Shown here one piece after another: positions 1 to 8,644 of a stretch of DNA of 64,000 bases (its first letter is position 1; every line of letters begins with the position of its first letter). A program made the position numbers and the translations under genes. Under the pieces are notes generated by a model. The model saw only the letters and a list, made by a program, of their open reading frames with translations, was not told where the DNA came from and ran no database searches. The DNA is from Variovorax sp. PAMC26660 (GTDB lineage: Bacteria > Pseudomonadota > Gammaproteobacteria > Burkholderiales > Burkholderiaceae_C): the NCBI RefSeq assembly GCF_014302995.1, contig NZ_CP060295.1:6129501-6193500 (forward strand), in the 5' to 3' direction.

Positions 1-1250
1 TGGTCAATGCCGGCTTGCAGCAGGCGCGCACGGGGGCGTTCAACTGGATCAAGCGCCTCTTCAGCCGCGCCACGCCGTCGCAACTCAACGTGACCATCGA
101 CGCCAGCGGCAACCCGACGGAAATTCCGATGGGGCCGATCGGCAAGGAGTTCGCAGGCGTGGCGCGCCTGGTGGTCGAGCGCGACAACACCTCGCTGCTG
201 CGCGGCTACCTGAGCACGCTGTCCAAGCTGCGCGGTCGCTTCAACCAGATCAAGAACCAGGGCGACCCCGGACCGGGTGCGCGCCAGCTCATGCAGCAGA
301 CGCTGGAGGGCAACGGCTCTGAGCTGGCCGACGCGCTCAAGTACGTGGACGAGCAGATGCTCACGGGCATGGACGCCTCGCAGCGCCAGGCCCTGCGGCC
401 ACTGCTGGTGCGGCCGCTGCTGCAGGCCTATGCGGTGACGATCCAGCCGACGGCGGTGGAGGTCAACAAGATCTGGAGCGCACAGGTGCACCAGCCGTTC
501 CAGCAGTCGCTCGCCACCAAGTACCCGTTTGCCGCCGGCGCGAAGATCGAGGCTTCGCCGGCGGAAATCGCGCAGTTCTTCGGGCCCGAAGGCGCCATCG
601 GCAAGTTCGTGACGACCACGCTGGGCTCGCTGGTCATCCGACGTGGCGACCTGTTGTCGCCGCGCGCCTGGGGCGACCAGGGCCTCACGCTGAGTCCCGA
701 TTTCGTGAACGGCTTCGCGCAATGGGTGGCGCCGCTCTCGGGCGCTGCGGCCAGCGGAGGAGGCGGCGCCGCACAACCGCAGACGCTGTTCCAGATCCTG
801 CCGCAGCCTGTGTCAGGCCTGACGGAATACATGGTGGAAATCGACGGCCAGCAGCTGCGCTACCGCAACACGCCGCCGCAGTGGTCCAACTTCGTCTGGC
901 CCAACGCGCAAGGGACGCCGGGCGCGCGCATCACCGCCGTCACCTTCGACGGGCGCACCGTCGAGCTGATCAACGAGCCTGGCAACTTCGGGCTGGAGCG
1001 CCTGCTCAGCACGGCCCAGCGCACGCGGCTGCCCGACGGCAGCTTCGAGCTCACATGGACGCGCGACAACGCGAGCGTGACCATCAAGCTGCGCGTGATC
1101 CAGAACACGCAGTCGGGCGCCTCGGGTGGCGATTCGCCGCAGGGCAAGGGCTTGCGCGGCACCGTGCTGCCTTCGTCGGTCGCGGAGATTGGCGTACCCG
1201 CGCAAGCGCGCGCACCGGTAACGGCACCAGCATCGGGAGTCGGTAAATGA
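1..1250 (+). CDS. tssM: Type VI secretion inner-membrane protein TssM (IcmF), C-terminal part
   Basis: This is the 3' end of tssM; the frame is open to the left edge from base 3, leaving about 415 visible residues. TssM (IcmF) is the large inner-membrane and periplasmic core of the T6SS baseplate-membrane complex, working with TssL and TssJ. The visible part corresponds to the periplasmic helical region and the beta-rich IcmF C-terminal domain (roughly the last 150 residues, with FQILPQPVSGLTEYMVEIDG near its start), which binds the lipoprotein TssJ. The stop overlaps the next start codon (ATGA), so it is probably translationally coupled to tagF. The N-terminal membrane segments and the ATPase-like domain lie outside the window. 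Confidence 0.93.
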   Translation, partial: VNAGLQQARTGAFNWIKRLFSRATPSQLNVTIDASGNPTEIPMGPIGKEFAGVARLVVERDNTSLLRGYLSTLSKLRGRFNQIKNQGDPGPGARQLMQQTLEGNGSELADALKYVDEQMLTGMDASQRQALRPLLVRPLLQAYAVTIQPTAVEVNKIWSAQVHQPFQQSLATKYPFAAGAKIEASPAEIAQFFGPEGAIGKFVTTTLGSLVIRRGDLLSPRAWGDQGLTLSPDFVNGFAQWVAPLSGAAASGGGGAAQPQTLFQILPQPVSGLTEYMVEIDGQQLRYRNTPPQWSNFVWPNAQGTPGARITAVTFDGRTVELINEPGNFGLERLLSTAQRTRLPDGSFELTWTRDNASVTIKLRVIQNTQSGASGGDSPQGKGLRGTVLPSSVAEIGVPAQARAPVTAPASGVGK

Positions 1251-2236
1251 GCGGACCGCAGACACAACAGCTGTGCTACTTCGGCAAGTTGCCGGCCCGT
1301 GGCGACTTCGTGAAGGGGCTCTACAACCCGCAGCTCATCAAGGTGTTCGACAACTGGTTGTCGCAGACCATGGAGATGCTGTCGGAAGACCCGCGCTGGA
1401 AGCTCATCTACGACAACGCGGCGCCCATCGATTTCGTCTGCCTGGGTTCGCGCAGCCGCGTGGCCATTGCCGGGCACGTCAAGGCGAGCCGCGACGAGTC
1501 GTCGCGCCGCTATCCGTTCCTGGCCGCCACCTCGGTGGACGTCGACGAGGCGCTCGACTTCATGCGCGGCGCGCCCATGCTCATCGGCCCCTACTGGGAC
1601 CGCATGGCGGTGCAGGTCAATGCGCTGGCCGCCGGGACCGACCTCGACAGCGAGTTGAAGAAGTTCGAGGCCATCGATCCGGCCATCGAGACGGGCTTCA
1701 AGAAGTCGGCGGCGCGCTCCACCTACGCGGCCTTCACGCGCGACAACAGCCTGCTGCGCATCGAGCAGATGCTCAATTTCGACGGCCACAAGGTGTCGCT
1801 GCGCCGCGCCATCCTGGCACTGGGCCTGCTGCTGCAGCCGGTGATGGCCAGTGCGGTGTCGCACCTGGAAAAGGGACTCACGCTGCCGCTGCCGCGCAAC
1901 CCGGTCGACCGCTCGCTGATTGCCACGTTCTGGCTGGAGCTGGTGTCGCAGTTCCTGGCCAAGGCCGACTTCGAGCTGGTGCTGCTGGTCACCGAGGTTG
2001 ACGGCCGCTCGCGGCTGGTGATCGGCTTCAACGGCCTGTCGCCGCGCAGCCTGCAGAGTGTGCTGCATCCGCAGGTCTACACCGAGCACAACATCGATAT
2101 CGACAATCCGGAGTGGGTCGAGGACACCATCCACAGCAACTATGCGATGTTCAAGCTGGTGAGTTACCTCGACCAGCCGCAGCTGCCGCTCGACATCGTG
2201 CTTTCCGCGTTTCGCGAAGTCTTCATCGGGGAATGA
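1247..2236 (+). CDS. tagF: T6SS-associated protein TagF
   Basis: The 329-residue protein matches TagF (DUF2094). It opens with the family signature CYFGKLPARGDF at residues 10-21 and is of normal length. Where studied in Pseudomonas and Agrobacterium, TagF is a post-translational repressor of T6SS firing. It often works with the PpkA/PppA/Fha phosphorylation switch, but no kinase, phosphatase or FHA gene is visible here. The start overlaps the tssM stop by four bases, placing the gene in the tssM operon. The function is well supported by family. Whether it represses this particular system is inference. Confidence 0.93.
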   Translation: MSGPQTQQLCYFGKLPARGDFVKGLYNPQLIKVFDNWLSQTMEMLSEDPRWKLIYDNAAPIDFVCLGSRSRVAIAGHVKASRDESSRRYPFLAATSVDVDEALDFMRGAPMLIGPYWDRMAVQVNALAAGTDLDSELKKFEAIDPAIETGFKKSAARSTYAAFTRDNSLLRIEQMLNFDGHKVSLRRAILALGLLLQPVMASAVSHLEKGLTLPLPRNPVDRSLIATFWLELVSQFLAKADFELVLLVTEVDGRSRLVIGFNGLSPRSLQSVLHPQVYTEHNIDIDNPEWVEDTIHSNYAMFKLVSYLDQPQLPLDIVLSAFREVFIGE

Positions 2237-2243
2237 CACGGTC

Positions 2244-3065
2244 ATGAATTGTTCTTTGCGCGTTCTGTCTTTGGCCCTCGGGCTTGCGCTCGTCGGGGTC
2301 GCGCAGGCCCAGACGACGGGCGCCGCCGGCGCCCACGTCGAAACCACCACGGCAGCCGTCGGCAAGGGCGAGCAGGTCGTGGCCGGCGGGCAGGTGCCCG
2401 ACGAGGCCACGCGCGTCGCTGTCATCGAGGCGCTGCGCCGCATCTACGGGGCCGGCGCCGTGATCGACAAGATCGAGGTGGTCAACGGCGTGAGCATGCC
2501 GGCCAACTGGGCCGCCAACGTGCAGCGGCTGATCACGCCTTCGCTCAAGGACATCCATCGTGGACAGTTCCAGATCGAGGGCACGCAGATGGCCCTGAGC
2601 GGCGAGGTTGGCAACGAGGCACTGCGCCAGAAGATCGTGAGCGACATGGCCAATTCGCTCAACCCCACCTACACCATCAAGAACAGCCTGCGCGTGCCCG
2701 TGTCCGAGCAGATCACGGTCGACCAGGCGCTGGCCAACCGCACCATCGAGTTCGAGCTGGGCAGCGCCACGCTCACGCGCAAGGGCCGCGACATCCTCGA
2801 CGAGATGGCCCCCATCCTGCAGAAGCTCACCAACAAGTCGGTGGCGGTGGTCGGCCATACCGACAACGCCGGCAGCCGGGCATCGAACCTGGCGTTGAGC
2901 CAGTCGCGTGCCGAGGCGGTCAAGGGCTATCTGGTGGGCAAGGGCATCGATCCGATGAGCCTCACGACCTCGGGCGTCGGTCCTGACCAGCCGGTGGCAA
3001 GCAATGCGAACGACGAAGGCCGCTCGCGCAACCGGCGCATCGAGTTCCGGGTCGGGCGTACCTGA
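2244..3065 (+). CDS. OmpA-family peptidoglycan-binding protein of the T6SS operon
   Basis: The 273-residue protein starts with a Sec signal peptide (cleavage probably after AQA, residue 22). The middle region, about residues 40-160, looks like tandem BON-type folds. The C-terminal OmpA domain, about 165-273, carries VVGHTDNAGSR and a late SRNRRIEF motif, the usual Asp and Arg contacts to diaminopimelate in peptidoglycan. It lies seven bases after tagF and points at the convergent tssA. OmpA proteins in T6SS operons anchor the membrane complex to the cell wall. That role (TagL-like) is inferred from position, and this protein lacks the TssL fusion seen in some systems. Confidence 0.85.
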   Translation: MNCSLRVLSLALGLALVGVAQAQTTGAAGAHVETTTAAVGKGEQVVAGGQVPDEATRVAVIEALRRIYGAGAVIDKIEVVNGVSMPANWAANVQRLITPSLKDIHRGQFQIEGTQMALSGEVGNEALRQKIVSDMANSLNPTYTIKNSLRVPVSEQITVDQALANRTIEFELGSATLTRKGRDILDEMAPILQKLTNKSVAVVGHTDNAGSRASNLALSQSRAEAVKGYLVGKGIDPMSLTTSGVGPDQPVASNANDEGRSRNRRIEFRVGRT

Positions 3066-3121
3066 GCGAGGCCCGGGCGGGCTGCATGCGCAGGCCGCTC
3101 AGTGCGTGAACGGCAGGCCGC

Positions 3122-4261
3122 TCAATGCGACGTATCGTCGCTCTTGGGCAGGTCGAGCAGGTCCACCAGCTGGGCCAGTTCCTGCTCGTTCTTGATCACG
3201 TTGCGCAGCCAGGCATGCAGCGGCATGTCGGCCCAGCGCGCGGCCTTGTTCGCCATGTAGGCGGCAGGGCTGGAGGGCTCGGTCTTCTCGAAATACGTCG
3301 CAACTTCCTTGAGCTGTGCGATGGCCTGCGCGCGGCTGTGGATGCCGGCCGGCAACGCGGCGGGGGCGGCCACCGGGGCGTGGTGTGGATGCGGCACCAC
3401 GACGTCGAGCACCGGCTCGATGCGCGACGGCGTGACGGTGGCGGCCCGCGCGTCGGGCGTGGCCGCAGGAGCCTGTGGCGCACCACTGTCCATGGGCACG
3501 CCGGCCTCGCGCGCAAAGCGCTCGAGCGTCTGGCGAATGGCTGCAGCCGCATCCTTCGCGGTGCGAAAGCTCGGGCCATTCGATGCGGTGTGTTTGTCGA
3601 ACACGGTTTCGAATTCGGCCAGCGCCTGCTCGCAGGCCTGCACGTCGCGGTGCGTTTTCTGCAGGAATTTTGCCGGCGTGGCGCGGCGGATGCGGTCGAA
3701 CTGCTCGACGGTCACCTTGTTGCGCTGCAGCTCGTCGGCCTGTGCCGGTGTGCGGCGGATGCTCTGTTCGAGCGCCAGCGCGGTCTCCCAGACCAGTGCG
3801 CCATAGCCGGTGTTGGCATCGCTCACGATGGGCGCGCGTTGCAGCAGCTCGACCGAGCGCGCGATCAGCCAGGCGACGTTGCCCACGCGCATCTCGATGT
3901 CGCTGCCTTCGGGCAGCGGGTGGATGTCGCTCCAGTAGCGCTCGCACAGGCCCGTGAGCAGGCGGTAGCCGTCGGCAAGCCCTTCGAAGCCGCGCTGGCT
4001 GGCCAGTGCATCGGTGAGCCACGCGGCAAGGCGCAAGTCCTTGGTGGATTCGCGCAGCAGCTTGTCGCACTCCGAGATCACGAAGGGCCAGTTGGCTTCT
4101 TTCAGCTCGATGACCCACTCGCCTTGCTCCAGCGATGGGTCGTCGTGCTTGCGTGCTTCTTGAATGGCATCGAATTGCCGCGAAAACAGCATGTCTTCGC
4201 CACAGGGCGAGGTCTGCGAGATCGGGGCCAGCAGGGCAGGGAGGTCGAGCCGTGCTGTCAT
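3122..4261 (-). CDS. tssA: T6SS baseplate/tail assembly protein TssA
   Basis: The 379-residue protein carries the ImpA N-terminal domain (about residues 8-130), including PISQTSPCGEDMLFS near the start and the conserved WPFV segment. A linker rich in Ala and Pro (about 265-320) precedes a helical C-terminal domain. TssA primes and caps tail sheath polymerisation. The start chosen is the ATG overlapping the tssL stop (ATGA), which begins MTARLDLPALL. The frame is open further upstream, but that sequence is only the antisense-like shadow of tssL. It is last in the backward tssJ-K-L-A operon, converging on the OmpA gene. Confidence 0.92.
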   Translation of the reverse strand: MTARLDLPALLAPISQTSPCGEDMLFSRQFDAIQEARKHDDPSLEQGEWVIELKEANWPFVISECDKLLRESTKDLRLAAWLTDALASQRGFEGLADGYRLLTGLCERYWSDIHPLPEGSDIEMRVGNVAWLIARSVELLQRAPIVSDANTGYGALVWETALALEQSIRRTPAQADELQRNKVTVEQFDRIRRATPAKFLQKTHRDVQACEQALAEFETVFDKHTASNGPSFRTAKDAAAAIRQTLERFAREAGVPMDSGAPQAPAATPDARAATVTPSRIEPVLDVVVPHPHHAPVAAPAALPAGIHSRAQAIAQLKEVATYFEKTEPSSPAAYMANKAARWADMPLHAWLRNVIKNEQELAQLVDLLDLPKSDDTSH

Positions 4262-5052
4262 GGCAGCGAGATGGTCAGGTTGGCCTGGCGCGGGCCCAGC
4301 TTCACGATGTCCTGGTAGCTCGCGAGCGTGGTCTGCGTGGTGCTGCCCAGGTGGGCCGACAGGCCGATGAAGCCGAGCAGCCCGATCAGCGCGAACAGCG
4401 CGGCCACCACCCACTGCGGTGCCTCGCGCTTGAGCGAATGCGCAATCAGGTCGGGCAGCGGCCAATGCGGCGCGAACGGTGTGCGCTTGCCGCGGGCATT
4501 GGCAATCTCGTCGCCCACGCGTGCAGTGAGGTACGAAAGCTTCTCGGTGCCGTCGATCGTGTATTTGCCCTGGAAGCCCAGCAGCAGGCACATGTAGAAC
4601 ACCTCGAGCGTCTGGATGCGCGCGGCACCGTGGGCCCGCTCGATCTCCAACATCTTGAAGAAATTCTCGCCTGCCAACTGGTCACCGAACAGCGTGAGCT
4701 GCAGCGGCCTGCGCTCCCACTCGGAGCGAATGGCGAACTCGGGCGCCGCGAGCACGAACTCGTCGATGGTCGCGCAGAAGGCGTACTTGGCCGCATGGAT
4801 CTGCTCGGCTGTCACATTGAGCTTGCGCGCATTGCGCTCAAACTCGGCCAGGTAATTGCGGATGCCGACGAGGAACTGCTCGGTGGTGGCGGGTTGCTGC
4901 TTTTTCTTCAGCAGGAACAGCATCACGAAGCCGTCGTACAGCAGGTCGAGCAGGCTCGAATCGGCATCGGGCGCAATGCCTGCGGGGGTGAACGACGCGG
5001 CGGGCGCGTCGCCGCCCATCAGGGAAGGCGCCTTGGTTGTGGTGGTGTTCAT
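4258..5052 (-). CDS. tssL: T6SS inner-membrane protein TssL (DotU/IcmH family)
   Basis: This 264-residue protein has the DotU cytoplasmic helical domain (about residues 35-205), with the characteristic LLYDGFVMLFLLKK and FVLAAPEFAI segments. A single C-terminal membrane helix sits near 214-234 (WVVAALFALIGLLGFIGLSA), and only about 30 residues remain for the periplasm. It has no peptidoglycan-binding extension, so cell-wall anchoring must come from another protein, possibly the OmpA-type product in this window. It starts five bases after the tssK stop and overlaps tssA by four bases. Confidence 0.94.
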   Translation of the reverse strand: MNTTTTKAPSLMGGDAPAASFTPAGIAPDADSSLLDLLYDGFVMLFLLKKKQQPATTEQFLVGIRNYLAEFERNARKLNVTAEQIHAAKYAFCATIDEFVLAAPEFAIRSEWERRPLQLTLFGDQLAGENFFKMLEIERAHGAARIQTLEVFYMCLLLGFQGKYTIDGTEKLSYLTARVGDEIANARGKRTPFAPHWPLPDLIAHSLKREAPQWVVAALFALIGLLGFIGLSAHLGSTTQTTLASYQDIVKLGPRQANLTISLP

Positions 5053-5057
5053 TGCGG

Positions 5058-6404
5058 TCAGCCGGTCACGGCAATCAGTTCGAGCTGCATGTCGGGAATG
5101 CCGGCCGGTGCGTAGATGGTGACGCTCTGCGCTTGCAGCATGCGGTCGTAGAGCTGGCTCTTGCTGTCTATCGAGAAATAGCAGGCGCCCGCGCGAATCG
5201 GAATGGCTGGCGGCACTTGCGGCGCATAGACGATGCGCACACCCGGCATGGCCGAGAGCACCAGCTTGTCGACGTCTTCGGGCGCGCCGATCTTGAAGCG
5301 CTGAGGCACCGCCTCGGCCAGCTCGGCGGCCGGCATGCTGGCGGTGACGGACATGTAGAACACCGTCTTCTCGTCGATCTTTCCGGAGTCCAGCCGCCCG
5401 AGGTAGAACGCGTTGCGCGTCTCGGTCAGCGCGATCGCGAAGTAGCGCGTGGAGATGACGGTGTCGAGCAGGTCGCGCACGATGCGGTCCAGCTCGGCAA
5501 AAGCAGGGCCCGGCTTCTCGTGGTCGTACACCGGCAGGTCGTTCAGCGAGTAGGTCTTGGCGAAGGTCATCAGCGCGCCGGCCAGGCTCAGCAGCTCCTG
5601 GAACAGCCGCTCTGGATGCAGCGACGGGTGATGAAACAGGTGCGAGAGCGACGCAAAAGCCGAGTTGGCGGTGTGCAGCAGCCAGAACGAAGCGATGTCG
5701 CCCGAGCGGAACTCGATGATGTTCTTGCTCGGCTCGCGGTGAATGCCATAGAGCGAGTTGACCTTGGCCTGCAGCACGTCGAGCAGGCGCCGCAGTTGCT
5801 GGAAGATGGTGGCCGAGGCATCGATGGAGGTGCACGGCGGCACGAAGCTGCGGTCGATCTCGAAGCCGCCTGCGGCGGTGCGGCGGATGCGGATCACGGG
5901 AATCGACACGAACTGTTCGCGCGGCTCGGTGTCGGCCAGCAGCTTCACGCTCTTGCGCAGGAACACCACCTCGGCGCTCACCGCGTTCGTGTACAGGTCC
6001 AGCGACTGCGTTGCGTCGCTGGTGTAGCGCGCGGCAAAGCCTTCTTCGTTGGGGTCGGTGTAGTTCTTGCCCAGCTCCTTCACCGGGTGCAGCACCAGGT
6101 AGAAGGTGATCTCGTTCTGGCCCGGGTTGAGCGTGTCCAGCGAGATGGGCGGGGGCAGGGCGTCTGCCTGCGGCGCCGAGTAGGGTTCGCCGTCGGGAAA
6201 GACCAGCGACAACTGCGAGGCGCGGAGCATGCCGCTGGCAAGCGCGTCCAGGTCGAAGCTGATGGAGCGCACGCCCCAGAAGTACGGATGCAGCGTCTGC
6301 GCCGTGGCGCGCAAGCGTGCCTCGTGGTACGCGTCCTGGCGCTGGAAATGCTGGGGGCGTAGAAACAGGCCCTCCCCCCAGAGGACCTTGGCGGCATAGC
6401 TCAC
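5058..6404 (-). CDS. tssK: T6SS baseplate subunit TssK
   Basis: The 448-residue protein matches TssK in full and opens with the family's KVLWGEGLFLRPQHFQRQD (residues 6-24). TssK forms trimers that connect the phage-like baseplate (TssE/F/G) to the TssL and TssM cytoplasmic domains. Length is typical. It sits between tssJ (63-base gap) and tssL (5-base gap) in the backward operon. The assignment is secure from sequence and context. Confidence 0.95.
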   Translation of the reverse strand: MSYAAKVLWGEGLFLRPQHFQRQDAYHEARLRATAQTLHPYFWGVRSISFDLDALASGMLRASQLSLVFPDGEPYSAPQADALPPPISLDTLNPGQNEITFYLVLHPVKELGKNYTDPNEEGFAARYTSDATQSLDLYTNAVSAEVVFLRKSVKLLADTEPREQFVSIPVIRIRRTAAGGFEIDRSFVPPCTSIDASATIFQQLRRLLDVLQAKVNSLYGIHREPSKNIIEFRSGDIASFWLLHTANSAFASLSHLFHHPSLHPERLFQELLSLAGALMTFAKTYSLNDLPVYDHEKPGPAFAELDRIVRDLLDTVISTRYFAIALTETRNAFYLGRLDSGKIDEKTVFYMSVTASMPAAELAEAVPQRFKIGAPEDVDKLVLSAMPGVRIVYAPQVPPAIPIRAGACYFSIDSKSQLYDRMLQAQSVTIYAPAGIPDMQLELIAVTG

Positions 6405-6467
6405 GTCGTATCAGCTCCCCAAATTTTTCGGCAGTATCGCATCGTAGTTTGCGAATGGACAAGCATG

Positions 6468-7088
6468 TCAGGCGGGCGAGGGGCGACAGTTCACCGGCCC
6501 CAGAAGGTTGAGCGAGCCCGCGGGCGCCGCGCCTTGCGCGTTCTGCTGGCCGACCACGGCGCCCTGGGTCACCGTCAGCGCGCAGGCATGCGCGCCCATC
6601 ACGATGCCGGTCTTCTCGGCCTCCGCGGCGTTGAAGGCGAAGCGCCAGCGCTGCGCGTCGGGCGAATGGAACAGCACTACCACGCCCACCGCGTTGGCTG
6701 TGCGCGGCACGGTTTCGGTCCAGGTGTATTGCTGGTCGGGAATCAGCGTGATCTCGCGGCTCTCGACAAGGTCGTCGCCGAGCTGCGTCTTGTCTCTCCC
6801 TGGAGTGACGAAGGCGTCGAAGGAGGACTGGTAGAAGCCCGTCGTTTCCTTGAGCTTGTAGATGCGCACCACCACGGCCAGCGGCCGGTTGCGACTGTCG
6901 GCGTTGAGGTTCTTGCCTGCAGCGATCGACATCGACACCTTGCGCGGCGGCTTCTGCGACTCGGGCAGCTCGGGCTTCTTCAGGCCGCTCGCCTCGAGGG
7001 CGATGTTGGCGATCGCCAGGGCTGGAGAGCTGCATCCGCCGAGCATCGACGTCATCAACAGGACGCCAAGTGTGATTAGTATTTTCAT
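6468..7088 (-). CDS. tssJ: T6SS outer-membrane lipoprotein TssJ
   Basis: The 206-residue protein has a lipoprotein signal peptide with lipobox LGGC, giving an acylated Cys at residue 19. The mature part is a beta-sandwich of the TssJ/VasD family, recognised by RPLAVVVRIYKLK and the later ITLIPDQQYTW segment. TssJ is held in the outer membrane and binds the TssM periplasmic C-terminus. It is first in the backward tssJ-K-L-A operon and divergent from the lipoprotein gene that leads the forward operon. Confidence 0.93.
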   Translation of the reverse strand: MKILITLGVLLMTSMLGGCSSPALAIANIALEASGLKKPELPESQKPPRKVSMSIAAGKNLNADSRNRPLAVVVRIYKLKETTGFYQSSFDAFVTPGRDKTQLGDDLVESREITLIPDQQYTWTETVPRTANAVGVVVLFHSPDAQRWRFAFNAAEAEKTGIVMGAHACALTVTQGAVVGQQNAQGAAPAGSLNLLGPVNCRPSPA

Positions 7089-7291
7089 GGGGCGACGGAT
7101 GTAATCAAATTCAAATAGATGCCATTTGGTTTAAATAATTAGCCGAATGGTTTGATGATTAAGCAGTTTGGATTACGTATCTTCTGTTAATCAATGCAAT
7201 CGATATGTAGTATCGTGTATTGTCATTGGTCGTAACTTAATGAATGATTGCGACCTGCCAAAAAAAGTCAGATCCAAGCGGAGGGATTGTG
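7089..7291. promoter_or_regulatory. AT-rich divergent promoter region between the two T6SS operons
   Basis: About 200 bases separate the divergent tssJ and lipoprotein genes. The stretch from 7099 to 7250 is strikingly AT-rich against the surrounding GC-rich coding sequence, with many TTGAT and TAAT words. It must hold the promoters for both operons, and it resembles AT-rich T6SS control regions targeted by H-NS-like silencers. No single promoter could be fixed with confidence by eye. Confidence 0.45.
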
Positions 7292-8005
7292 TTGATTCGA
7301 AATTACATGACTTGCACGATGATTGCTGGAGCCATTGCGGCCACCAGCTTGCTGTCGGCCTGCACCACCACACCTGAGGCCGCGGTGGCACAGTCCACCG
7401 ACGCTTTCAACAAGAGCCTCGCGGAAGCCGATGCTGCTGCGGCAGCAGCCACCGGCGACAAGTCCGTCGTCATCCGCCAGTATCAGAAGATCGCCACCGA
7501 CAACCCGACCCGCGGCGAGCCGTGGTCGCGGATCGCGCAGATCTACTTCAACGAAGGCCGCTACAGCCTTGCCATTTCGTCGGCAGAGGAAACGCTGCGG
7601 CGCGACCCCGCCAGCCGCCAGGCCAAGAGCATCACCGCCGTGGGCGGCCTGCGACTGGCAGCGCGTTCCATCGAAGACCTGGGCAAGGACAGCAGCCTGA
7701 GTGGCGATGCCAACGCCGACGCCTACCGTCTGGCCGCATTGCTGCGCGAAACCCTGGGCCTCTCGGTGCTGGTGCCTGGCAGCGCTGACGGCAAAGCGCC
7801 CCAGCGTCGCCCCGTGGCGGCCAATCCGGCGGCCGGGTCTTCGCCATCGTCTTCTTCCACAAGCTCGGCGGTTGCAACCCCAGTTGCCGCGGTACGCCCG
7901 CCGCCGCGAGTGCGCCCGACTGCCGCGCCGGCAGTCGCCGCCACTGCTTCGCCTCCGCCCCCGCGCGCGGGTGGAAGCGCCAATCCATTCGACGCACTGA
8001 AGTGA
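7292..8005 (+). CDS. TPR-like lipoprotein leading the T6SS sheath operon
   Basis: The predicted protein has a lipoprotein signal with lipobox LLSAC, then about 130 residues resembling a tetratricopeptide unit (GEPWSRIAQIYFNEGRYSLA). A low-complexity C-terminal tail of Ser, Ala and Pro follows, ending NPFDALK. The start is uncertain. GGAGG at 7280-7284 fits TTG at 7292 (seven-base spacing) or GTG at 7289; an ATG at 7307 is too far from it, and an upstream ATG at 7244 lacks a ribosome site. Similar lipoproteins often head tssB-C operons in Comamonadaceae. The molecular role is unknown. Confidence 0.75.
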   Translation: MIRNYMTCTMIAGAIAATSLLSACTTTPEAAVAQSTDAFNKSLAEADAAAAAATGDKSVVIRQYQKIATDNPTRGEPWSRIAQIYFNEGRYSLAISSAEETLRRDPASRQAKSITAVGGLRLAARSIEDLGKDSSLSGDANADAYRLAALLRETLGLSVLVPGSADGKAPQRRPVAANPAAGSSPSSSSTSSAVATPVAAVRPPPRVRPTAAPAVAATASPPPPRAGGSANPFDALK

Positions 8006-8023
8006 TTTCGCTGGTGTTCTGAA

Positions 8024-8039
8024 TTGGTTGTTCAACCAA
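8024..8039. promoter_or_regulatory. Perfect 7-bp inverted repeat upstream of tssB
   Basis: TTGGTTG-TT-CAACCAA lies in the 121-base gap between the lipoprotein gene and tssB. It has no T-tract on either side long enough for a good terminator, so it may be a protein-binding site or an mRNA hairpin controlling the step from the lipoprotein gene to tssB. This is a sequence observation only. Confidence 0.25.
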
Positions 8040-8126
8040 AACATTAATTCGCATGTGTGTGGCTTGAAATAAGACGCACAAAGTAGTAATTCGTCTCGCA
8101 GTCCAATTGGGAAGGTAAAGAAGCTT

Positions 8127-8642
8127 ATGGCGACCAAAAGACAGAGTGTGCAAAAGCGCCTCCAGAAAGTGCGCCCGCCGCGCGTGCAACTCACGTACGA
8201 CGTCGAACTCGGCGATGCCATCGAGAAAAAGGAATTGCCCTTCGTCGTCGGCGTGGTCGCCGACCTGGCGGGGCAGTCCGAGGTGGAGCAGCCCAAGCTC
8301 AAGGACCGCAAGTTCGTCAGCATCGACCGCGACAACATCGACGACGTCATGAAGGGCCTGGCTCCGCGTGCAGCCTTCCAAGTGTCCAACAAACTCGACG
8401 AGCGCGGCGGCAGCTTCGGCGTGGACCTCACCTTCAACTCGATGGACGCCTTCTCGCCCGAAGCCGTGGTCGAGCAGATCGAGCCGCTCAAGCGCCTGCT
8501 CGACGCGCGCACCAAGCTGGCCGACCTGCGCAACAAGATGGCCGGCAACAGCAAGCTCGAAGACCTGCTGGCCGACGTGCTGAACAACACCGAGCAACTC
8601 CAGCGCCTGGGCCAGGGCGCCGGCAAGAAGGACGAAAGCTGA
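8127..8642 (+). CDS. tssB: T6SS contractile sheath small subunit TssB (VipA)
   Basis: The 171-residue protein is a full-length TssB/VipA, with the family core VQLTYDVELGDAIEKKELPF (residues 20-39) and a C-terminal helical region used for TssC pairing. TssB and TssC form the contractile sheath that drives the Hcp tube. The gene is followed after two bases by tssC, as is usual, so the two are co-translated. The assignment is secure. Confidence 0.96.
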   Translation: MATKRQSVQKRLQKVRPPRVQLTYDVELGDAIEKKELPFVVGVVADLAGQSEVEQPKLKDRKFVSIDRDNIDDVMKGLAPRAAFQVSNKLDERGGSFGVDLTFNSMDAFSPEAVVEQIEPLKRLLDARTKLADLRNKMAGNSKLEDLLADVLNNTEQLQRLGQGAGKKDES

Positions 8643-8644
8643 AC

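Noticed and set aside
860..2443. A 527-codon antisense frame across tssM and tagF
   Set aside because: The composition is typical of an antisense shadow, and both sense genes are well supported.
3091..3128. Short imperfect direct repeat (AGGCCGCTCA-GTGCG and AGGCCGCTCA-ATGCG) between the OmpA gene and tssA
   Set aside because: Only about 16 bases, partly inside the tssA stop region, with no inverted symmetry or T-tract. It was judged chance.
4258..7035. Very long open frame on the minus strand running through tssK and upstream into tssJ in the frame of tssL
   Set aside because: Only the last 264 codons encode a recognisable protein (TssL). The rest lies over tssK and tssJ and has the Arg/Ala-rich look of an out-of-frame reading in GC-rich DNA.
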